NCBI RefSeq assembly: GCF_003997495.1
Contig: NZ_RZRU01000007.1
Span: 62,001 to 126,000, forward strand
Direction: 5' to 3'
Length of the DNA stretch: 64,000 nucleotides
From: Mesorhizobium sp. M7A.F.Ca.US.008.03.1.1
GTDB lineage: Bacteria; Pseudomonadota; Alphaproteobacteria; Rhizobiales; Rhizobiaceae
Shown: piece after piece, positions 56,059-64,000 of the stretch
How positions within the stretch are numbered: position 1 is the stretch's first letter
Layout of the letters: each line of letters opens with the position of its first letter
Notes under the pieces: model-generated
The model's input: the letters and a program-made list of their open reading frames with translations, nothing else
Told to the model about the DNA's origin: nothing
Databases searched by the model: none
Translations under genes and position numbers: made by a program

Positions 56059-57303
56059 TCATGAGGTTCCCGGACCATCGGAATCGCCGTTTCTCCTGGC
56101 CAGCCGCGCGAAAACCGTGGAAGTGCGCAGAAGCGCGGTGAAGCGGCCGCGCCTGCCTGCCGGCACGCCGGACCGAGCCTGCATGCGGTAGAGGATGACG
56201 GCGATGAAGATCGCATAGACCACCGCGCTGAATACAAACAGGGCGCCCGGTCCGAAATATTGCATCGCCGTCGAGGCGGCGAACGGCCCGCCAATGGCGC
56301 CGAAGGAATAGAACAGCATCAAGGCCGCGTTGATCAGCACGAACTCGCCGGTGTCGGCGCGATCGTTGGAATGCGCCGCCGACAGCGAATAGAGCGGCAT
56401 GGCGAAACAGCCGAAGATGAAGATGAGGATGAAGTTGAGCGCCGGATTGCTGCCGGCGATGAACACCAGCGCCAGCGCTGAAAGCATCGCGCAGCAGGTC
56501 GTCATCAGCAGCACCCGGCGCCGGTCCCAGCGGTCGGAGAGATAGCCGAGCGGATACTGGATGATGGCACCGCCGAAGATGCCGACGCTGACGAAGGTGA
56601 CGACATCGGCGACCGACATGCCGATCTGCTCGGCATAGACCGGCGACAAGGTGCGAAAGGCGCTGTTGGTGACGCCGACGGCGATGCAGCCGAAGCAGCC
56701 CAGCGGCGAAATCCGCCAGACGCGCGCCAGGTCGAGCTTGACGTCCTCGGGCGGCGTCGGATTGGAGCGGTCGCCGAGCGAGACCGGCACCAGTGAGAGC
56801 GTGATCATCATCGACATGATGGCGAAGATGGCGAAACCGCCGGCGCCGAAGATCGGGATCAGGAACTGGGCTGATGTCACCGAACCAATATCGACCATCC
56901 GGTAGATCGCCAGCACGCGCGCACGGTCGTGGTTGCTGACGCCGGAATTCAGCCAGCTTTCGACGATCGTGAACAGCCCGGCGAAACAGAACCCCCCGGC
57001 AAAGCGCACCGCGCACCACATCACCGGATCGATCACCAGCACCAGGAGCAAGGTGCCGACCGAGGCGATCGCCGCCAGCGCCGAAAATGCCCTGATATGG
57101 CCGACCGCCTTCATGATGCGGGTGATGGCCAGGCAGCCGAGTAGGAAGCCGGCGAAGTAGAAGGTGCCCATCAGGCCGATGTCGGAAGCCGAAAACCCTT
57201 CCTGCGCGCCGCGCAGCGCGATCAGCGTGCTCTGCAGCCCATTGCCACCGAGCAGGATGCCGGCGGCGAGAAGGAGCGGGATCATCGGGCGGATGGAGGA
57301 CAT
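56059..57303 (-). CDS. MFS transporter (12-helix, YcaD-like)
   Basis: 414 residues with about 12 membrane helices, starting MSSIRPMIPLLLAAGILLGG. Motifs include FTIVESWLNSG in the middle of the N-half, typical of YcaD-like MFS members, and GYLSDRWDRRRVL between helices 8 and 9. Substrate unknown. The C-terminal ~40 residues are basic and probably cytoplasmic. It is upstream of rnd in the same direction but 72 bp away. Confidence 0.9.
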   Translation of the reverse strand: MSSIRPMIPLLLAAGILLGGNGLQSTLIALRGAQEGFSASDIGLMGTFYFAGFLLGCLAITRIMKAVGHIRAFSALAAIASVGTLLLVLVIDPVMWCAVRFAGGFCFAGLFTIVESWLNSGVSNHDRARVLAIYRMVDIGSVTSAQFLIPIFGAGGFAIFAIMSMMITLSLVPVSLGDRSNPTPPEDVKLDLARVWRISPLGCFGCIAVGVTNSAFRTLSPVYAEQIGMSVADVVTFVSVGIFGGAIIQYPLGYLSDRWDRRRVLLMTTCCAMLSALALVFIAGSNPALNFILIFIFGCFAMPLYSLSAAHSNDRADTGEFVLINAALMLFYSFGAIGGPFAASTAMQYFGPGALFVFSAVVYAIFIAVILYRMQARSGVPAGRRGRFTALLRTSTVFARLARRNGDSDGPGTS

Positions 57304-57463
57304 GAAGCAATCACGTGTCGGTGATCCCTTCTTGAACCATCGTCTTGGTCAATACCAGCTGCAATTCCCGGCAACTACAGCGAGGATATGTCCAATTCCT
57401 CGTAGAAGCTCCAAACGCTTATGAACGGGCCATCGTTCAGGGCCCTACTATAGAGGGTAAGGA

Positions 57464-57742
57464 TTACCCTTTGTTGCCGGTGATCGCGCGGAACCAACTG
57501 GCCGATGATGAGCCGGAAACCGTCGGGAGGTATTCAACGCCAAATTGCCGGTCCAGGTCGATCCGATCGTAGTCGATTGCCAGGCGCGAGCCATCGAACT
57601 GTTCCTGCATCGATTCGTCGTTTCCAAAGCCGCCGTCCGAGAGCGCCTTGAACCGCGCCCAATCGTCGATGCGAGCCGCGTCAAGCAGGTTGACGATGCG
57701 GCTGCGCTCTTGGGGCGTCAGAGAGAGCTTCTGGTTTTGCAT
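57464..57742 (-). CDS. Small hypothetical protein
   Basis: 92 residues from ATG 57742; the upstream GAGATC is only a weak ribosome site. N-terminal half helical (LTPQERSRIVNLLDAARIDD), C-terminal half polar. No family recognised. It runs divergently from aspS. Translation is plausible but unproven. Confidence 0.45.
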   Translation of the reverse strand: MQNQKLSLTPQERSRIVNLLDAARIDDWARFKALSDGGFGNDESMQEQFDGSRLAIDYDRIDLDRQFGVEYLPTVSGSSSASWFRAITGNKG

Positions 57743-57938
57743 ACGCTGATCTCATTTGCAGCAAACGTAGCGGTAAAGGGTATCGCTATCCATTGTGCCG
57801 CCCAAGTTTACAACTGATGGCCTGCCCAACGCCGCTTGCCTTGACAAATCCGGCCTCCCATGCGCTTTTCGCGCAAATTTTGAGGCCGGGCTTGATGCTT
57901 CGGCCTGCAACCCAGCACCCCGGACTTTACCAATGACA

Positions 57939-59729
57939 ATGCACCGTTACCGCAGCCATACCTGTGCCCAGCTGAGGAAGAGTGACGTCGGCTCGACCGT
58001 TCGCCTGTCGGGTTGGGTGCATCGCGTGCGCGATCATGGCGGCCTGCTCTTCATCGACCTGCGCGACAATTATGGCCTGACCCAGATCGTCGCCGATCCC
58101 GATTCTCCGGCCTTCAAGGTCGCCGAGACCGTGCGCGGCGAATGGGTCATCCGTGTCGACGGCGAGGTCAAGGCGCGCTTGCCCGAGACCACCAACGCCA
58201 ATTTGCCGACCGGCGAGATCGAGATCTTCGCCCGCGAGATCGAAGTGCTGTCGGCGGCCAAGGAATTGCCGCTGCCGGTGTTCGGCGAGCCTGACTACCC
58301 CGAGGATATCAGGCTGAAATACCGCTTCCTCGATCTGCGCCGCGAGACGCTGCACAAGAACATCATTGCGCGGACGAAAATCATCGCGGAAATGCGCAAG
58401 CGCATGGGCGAGGTCGGCTTCACCGAATTCTCGACGCCGATCCTCACCGCCTCGTCGCCGGAAGGCGCGCGCGACTTCCTGGTGCCGTCGCGCATCCATC
58501 CCGGCACCTTCTACGCGCTGCCGCAGGCGCCGCAGCAGTACAAGCAGCTGATCATGGTGTCGGGCTTCGACCGCTACTTCCAGATCGCGCCCTGCTTCCG
58601 CGACGAGGACCCGCGCGCCGATCGTCTGCCCGGCGAATTCTACCAGCTCGACCTCGAAATGAGCTTCGTCGAGCAGGACGACGTGCTGTCGACCATGGAA
58701 CCGGTGATGCGCGGGGTCTTCGAGACCTTCGCCAACGGCAAGCCGGTGACGCAGAATTTCCAGCGCATTCCCTATGATGTGGCCATGCGCAAATACGGTT
58801 CCGACAAGCCGGACCTGCGCAACCCGATCGAGATGCAGGCCGTTTCCGACCATTTTCGCGATTCCGGCTTCAAGGTGTTCGCCAACATCCTGGCCAACGA
58901 CCCGAAGGCCGAGGTGTGGGGGATTCCCGCCAAGACCGGCGGCAGCCGCGCCTTCTGCGACCGCATGAACTCCTGGGCGCAGGGCGAAGGCCAGCCGGGC
59001 CTGGGCTATATCTTCTGGCGCAAGGAGGGCGACAAGCTCGAAGGCGCCGGCCCGCTCGCCAAGAACATTGGCGAGGAGCGCACGGAGGCGATCCGCCTTC
59101 AGCTCGGCCTGGCCGATGGCGACGCCGCCTTCTTCGTTGCAGGCGACCCGAAGAAGTTCGTCTCCTTTGCGGGGGCTGCGCGCACCCGTGCCGGCGAGGA
59201 GCTGAACCTTGTCGACCGCGAGCGTTTCGAACTGTGCTGGATCGTCGACTTCCCGTTCTTCGAGTGGAACGAGGAAGAGAAGAAGATCGACTTCGCCCAC
59301 AACCCGTTCTCGATGCCGCAAGGTGGCATCGATGCGCTGAATGGCGAGGACCTGCTCGGCATCAAGGCGTTCCAGTACGACATGGTCTGCAACGGGTTCG
59401 AGATCGCCAGCGGCGGTATCCGCAACCATCTGCCCGAAACCATGGTCAAGGCGTTCGAGACGGTCGGGCTGGATCGCGCCACGGTCGAGGAGCGCTTCGG
59501 CGGCCTCTACCGTGCCTTCCAGTATGGCGCACCGCCGCATGGCGGCATGGCTGCCGGTGTCGACCGCGTCGTGATGCTGCTGCTCGGCGCCAGAAACCTG
59601 CGTGAGATCACCATGTTCCCGATGAACCAGCAGGCCTATGATCTGTTGATGAACGCACCGTCGGAAGCGAGCCCGCAGCAGCTTCGCGACCTGGCGCTGC
59701 GCGTTGCCGTGCCCAAGAAGGACGTCTGA
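57939..59729 (+). CDS. aspS: Aspartyl-tRNA synthetase
   Basis: 596 residues from ATG 57939 (MHRYRSHTC, the usual start); another ATG two codons upstream is possible and the longer frame to 57795 is not family-like. An N-terminal OB anticodon-binding domain ([20 protein letters not shown]), class II motifs 1-3 (including [19 protein letters not shown] and [14 protein letters not shown]) and the bacterial GAD insertion are visible. In organisms with GatCAB this enzyme can also charge tRNA-Asn (not testable here). A strong terminator follows at 59793. Confidence 0.97.
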   Translation: MHRYRSHTCAQLRKSDVGSTVRLSGWVHRVRDHGGLLFIDLRDNYGLTQIVADPDSPAFKVAETVRGEWVIRVDGEVKARLPETTNANLPTGEIEIFAREIEVLSAAKELPLPVFGEPDYPEDIRLKYRFLDLRRETLHKNIIARTKIIAEMRKRMGEVGFTEFSTPILTASSPEGARDFLVPSRIHPGTFYALPQAPQQYKQLIMVSGFDRYFQIAPCFRDEDPRADRLPGEFYQLDLEMSFVEQDDVLSTMEPVMRGVFETFANGKPVTQNFQRIPYDVAMRKYGSDKPDLRNPIEMQAVSDHFRDSGFKVFANILANDPKAEVWGIPAKTGGSRAFCDRMNSWAQGEGQPGLGYIFWRKEGDKLEGAGPLAKNIGEERTEAIRLQLGLADGDAAFFVAGDPKKFVSFAGAARTRAGEELNLVDRERFELCWIVDFPFFEWNEEEKKIDFAHNPFSMPQGGIDALNGEDLLGIKAFQYDMVCNGFEIASGGIRNHLPETMVKAFETVGLDRATVEERFGGLYRAFQYGAPPHGGMAAGVDRVVMLLLGARNLREITMFPMNQQAYDLLMNAPSEASPQQLRDLALRVAVPKKDV

Positions 59730-59792
59730 TCGCGCTTCGGGCGATGCTTTAAAGAACCGCCCGAACCGATTCTTTCGATTTGCTAATCCATA

Positions 59793-59822
59793 AAAAAGCC
59801 CAGCATCGCTGCTGGGCTTTTT
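59793..59822. terminator. Bidirectional Rho-independent terminator
   Basis: AAAAAGCCCAGCA, loop TCGC, TGCTGGGCTTTTT: an 8-bp GC-rich stem flanked by A5 and T5, effective on both strands. It separates aspS from the convergent secreted-protein gene. Confidence 0.93.
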
Positions 59823-59844
59823 CTTGATCTTGAGATCGCTTCGA

Positions 59845-61035
59845 TCAGTCTTCGTTGGCCTTGACGGTGACGCCGAGCGTCTTCGGCAGGTCTAGCGGGT
59901 TGGACATGGCGCCCGCCATGATCAGCGCGAACGGCACGGACGCCGGCGGCTCGGCCGAGATTTCGAGGCTCTTCGGATCGTCGAGGAATTTGCTGACCGC
60001 GGCCGTAACCTGCGCAGTCAGTTCCGGATTGTTGAGCTGCGCCATGCCGAACGGCACGATCGCCTTGGCCTGGTTGGCGATGTCCTTACCGGACATGCCT
60101 TGCTGCTTGCCGACATAGTCCAGAACCTTGTTGGTCAGCGAATCGTCGTCGAAGCGGATTGAGGCGCTGTTGAACGAAAGCTGCTGCAACAGGCCTAGCA
60201 TGGCCATCCCTTGCGCCGAATTGTCGGCGCCTTCAGGCTGTGCCGCCATCTTCTTCTGCATTTCCTGCAGCGACTTGATAAAGTCCAGTGTGTAGCCGCC
60301 GAGATTGAAGGTCATGCCGAGCGTGCCGGCATTCTCGACCGAGATGTCGTATTTCGACAGTTCCATCTTGCCGTCCGTGGGCTGCCAGGTGCCGGCCATT
60401 TCGAGATTGCCCGCGATGTTCTGGTAGCCGAGCGCGTTGATGACTTCCTTCGACTTGGGATCGTCCACCAGCGTCAGGTCGGCGTTGAACTTCTCCGTGG
60501 TGGCGGTGAATTCCATCGCCTTGCCGTCCGCCGGCGGCGTGATTTCGATGGCAAGTCCGTCCATCGAGAAGGCGGTCTTGTCGGCGACCTTGACGGTCAT
60601 GTTCGAGAGTTCGGCTGACTTGTACATCATCAGCGAGCCGAGCGGGCCGGTTGCGCCGTCGGCCGGAACTGTCATGTCATGGATGACGAAGGGGCTGAGG
60701 TCGAGGGTGACGCCGTCCTTGCTGTGTGTGAAGGCAGCCGTCGATACTGTGGCGATGTCATAGCCGCCATTTGCCTCGGTCACACCTTCGAGTTTGACGT
60801 CACCGATGGGAAGCGCTTCCTTCTCCGCCGCCGGCTTGATGGCAACGCCCTGCAGCACCATGCTGGTGTTGTCGCCGGTCACCCCGGTCCAGGTGATGTC
60901 GACACCTTGTGCGACAAGCGCTGCCTTCAGCCGGTCGGCCACTGCCGTGTCCTGTGCGAGGGCCGCATTCAGCGGCAGCGTGAGCAAGAAGGTCGAAAAA
61001 GCCAGTTTCTTGAGAGTTGAGCGTTTGATTGTCAT
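59845..61035 (-). CDS. Secreted protein of unknown function
   Basis: 396 residues from ATG 61035; an upstream ATG would place 13 residues before the signal peptide. A Sec signal peptide ends near NAALA-QDT, so the protein is periplasmic or surface-associated. The mature part is rich in beta-strand-like alternations (for example KLEGVTEANGGYDIATVSTA), acidic, without Cys. No family assigned with confidence; it resembles the YdgA/DUF2125-like group of large periplasmic proteins only loosely. Shares a terminator with aspS. Confidence 0.8.
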   Translation of the reverse strand: MTIKRSTLKKLAFSTFLLTLPLNAALAQDTAVADRLKAALVAQGVDITWTGVTGDNTSMVLQGVAIKPAAEKEALPIGDVKLEGVTEANGGYDIATVSTAAFTHSKDGVTLDLSPFVIHDMTVPADGATGPLGSLMMYKSAELSNMTVKVADKTAFSMDGLAIEITPPADGKAMEFTATTEKFNADLTLVDDPKSKEVINALGYQNIAGNLEMAGTWQPTDGKMELSKYDISVENAGTLGMTFNLGGYTLDFIKSLQEMQKKMAAQPEGADNSAQGMAMLGLLQQLSFNSASIRFDDDSLTNKVLDYVGKQQGMSGKDIANQAKAIVPFGMAQLNNPELTAQVTAAVSKFLDDPKSLEISAEPPASVPFALIMAGAMSNPLDLPKTLGVTVKANED

Positions 61036-61363
61036 CGCAAGGTCCCTGAGAGTGTCCTGAAATTGTTTTTTCAATTATTTGCGCCATCACCATTCCGTGA
61101 CGAACTGGACCGGAAAAAGGCGTGTCCCGGCACATTGGTCAAAAATCGCGGTGAAAGGCAAACCCGATCCCACCGTCTTTGCGCAAACCGGTGAATTTGT
61201 CATGAAGAGCCGATAGCCGGATATCGTCGCGCTTGGCCATAGAACCCGCATGTAACAGGCTGATGTTGGCCGACATCCCCCGGGGTGCGGTTTCATGTTG
61301 CAGAAGGGCCGGTATCTCCGTCGGGCTCTTGCCGCGAATCACCCGCTCGGCTAGTCCGAGCCC
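61036..61363. other. Divergent intergenic region before parC
   Basis: 328 bp between the secreted-protein gene and parC. It should carry both promoters. Open frames on the minus strand here are not supported by ribosome sites or family resemblance. No repeat or RNA seen. Confidence 0.45.
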
Positions 61364-63616
<2,253 letters not shown>

Positions 63617-63619
63617 TGG

Positions 63620-63822
63620 GTGAAGCTGCAATCTCCCCCCTCGTGGGGGAGATGCCCGGCAGGGCAGAGGGGGACGCTGTCCCGCCGACGGTCGAGTTCA
63701 CAGATACCTGATTGTGCCGGTGTGCGGTTGGTCACGGTCCAAATCCAAGGCTGGCGCTCCTTCACGCCCCCCTCTGGCCTGCCGGCCATCTCCCCCACGA
63801 GGGGGGAGATTGGCAGTTTCAC
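63620..63822. repeat. GC-rich palindromic intergenic repeat, copy 4
   Basis: 203 bp with near-perfect terminal inverted repeats of about 37 bp, beginning GTGAAGCTGCAATCTCCCCC and ending in its complement (GGGGGGAGATTGGCAGTTTC). Each arm is itself a hairpin (ATCTCCCCC / GGGGGAGAT). The ~100-bp centre is not repeated elsewhere in the window. Confidence 0.85.
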
Positions 63823-63902
63823 CCTCACCATTTGGACTATCGTCACGATTGCTGCACTATATCGGTCCATAAACAGGAGGGGTGTTTGGGAGAGCCAGGC
63901 GT

Positions 63903-64000
63903 TTGAAGGAAGCAAAAATCCAGAAACCGGAGCGGCAGCAGCGCCTGTTCGGCCTGTCGACGCCGCTCAGGGCAGCCGTCATCCCGCCGCTGTCGGCGGC
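63903..64000 (+). CDS. Start of an unidentified gene (3' end outside window)
   Basis: About 32 codons, open to the window edge, from TTG 63903; a GTG at 63882 is in frame. Reads LKEAKIQKPERQQRLFGLST and then a hydrophobic run (AAVIPPLSA) that may start a membrane helix. Upstream lie a TTGGAC box at 63832 and CACTAT 17 bp further on, a possible promoter, and AGGAGG at 63875. The gene cannot be identified from this fragment. Confidence 0.4.
   Translation, partial: MKEAKIQKPERQQRLFGLSTPLRAAVIPPLSA

Noticed and set aside
56021..57310. 429-codon frame on the same strand as the second MFS gene
   Set aside because: Arg/His-rich shadow in another frame; the 414-codon frame has 12 hydrophobic helices.
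57927..59540. 537-codon frame opposite aspS
   Set aside because: Antisense shadow; aspS motifs are intact along the other strand.

Overview
This 64 kb window is GC-rich, densely coded chromosomal DNA of an alphaproteobacterium of the order Rhizobiales, most likely Mesorhizobium or a close relative. The main evidence is a 2,860-residue cyclic beta-1,2-glucan synthase (ndvB) followed by its ABC exporter (ndvA), rhizobial-type GC-rich palindromic intergenic repeats, and the general gene complement. No rRNA or CRISPR array is visible; there is one tRNA (Gln, anticodon CUG).

Layout. 1-1,634: an insertion-like segment with an IS1-type DDE transposase, a coupled small ORF and two copies of a 12-bp motif that also supplies the stop codon of two unrelated ORFs. 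1,635-6,808: a GGDEF-EAL c-di-GMP enzyme, the threonine degradation pair kbl-tdh and a secreted protein of unknown function. 6,963-13,988: tyrosine/homogentisate catabolism, with a MarR regulator divergent from hmgA, then an MBL-fold hydrolase, a fumarylacetoacetase-type hydrolase, a small membrane protein and a DinB-like protein; a PIN toxin/Phd antitoxin pair; hppD divergent from an Lrp/AsnC regulator. 14,001-17,221: a rhodanese/phosphatase-like protein and a high-affinity metal ABC transporter, probably for zinc. 17,378-25,940: ridA and two divergent hut operons (hutC-hutF and hutI-H-G-U-D) that together encode the five-step histidine-to-glutamate route, sharing a palindromic control region. 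26,208-38,037: ndvB, ndvA and an isolated ccmC. 38,067-46,625: a more accessory stretch with a D-threonine aldolase/D-serine dehydratase-like enzyme, a D-lyxose isomerase and a decayed fragment of that gene, an L,D-transpeptidase, a TPR protein, a protein made of two tandem copies of an unknown domain, a Crp/Fnr regulator and small hypotheticals. It ends at the 3' side of tRNA-Gln. 46,876-64,000: housekeeping genes (ppx, rlmE, guaB, rnd, aspS, parC) with two MFS transporters and small membrane proteins between them.

How it fits together. Tyr and His catabolism are each laid out as divergent regulator/enzyme units with palindromes between them. HPPD makes homogentisate, HmgA opens the ring, and the FAH-family enzyme finishes the route; no zeta-class GST (maleylacetoacetate isomerase) is in the window. 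The hut genes convert His to urocanate, imidazolonepropionate, formiminoglutamate, formylglutamate and then Glu.

The least explained items are the duplicated-motif transposase segment at the left edge, two compensating single-base frameshifts inside the DinB gene that erase a conserved His, the MBL/DinB additions to the homogentisate operon, the tandem-domain protein at 43.5-44.1 kb, and the lyxose-isomerase remnant. I found no clear-cut new multi-gene system; these are the best candidates for a second look. All protein identities come from reading the translated sequence and remembered family signatures; no database search was run.
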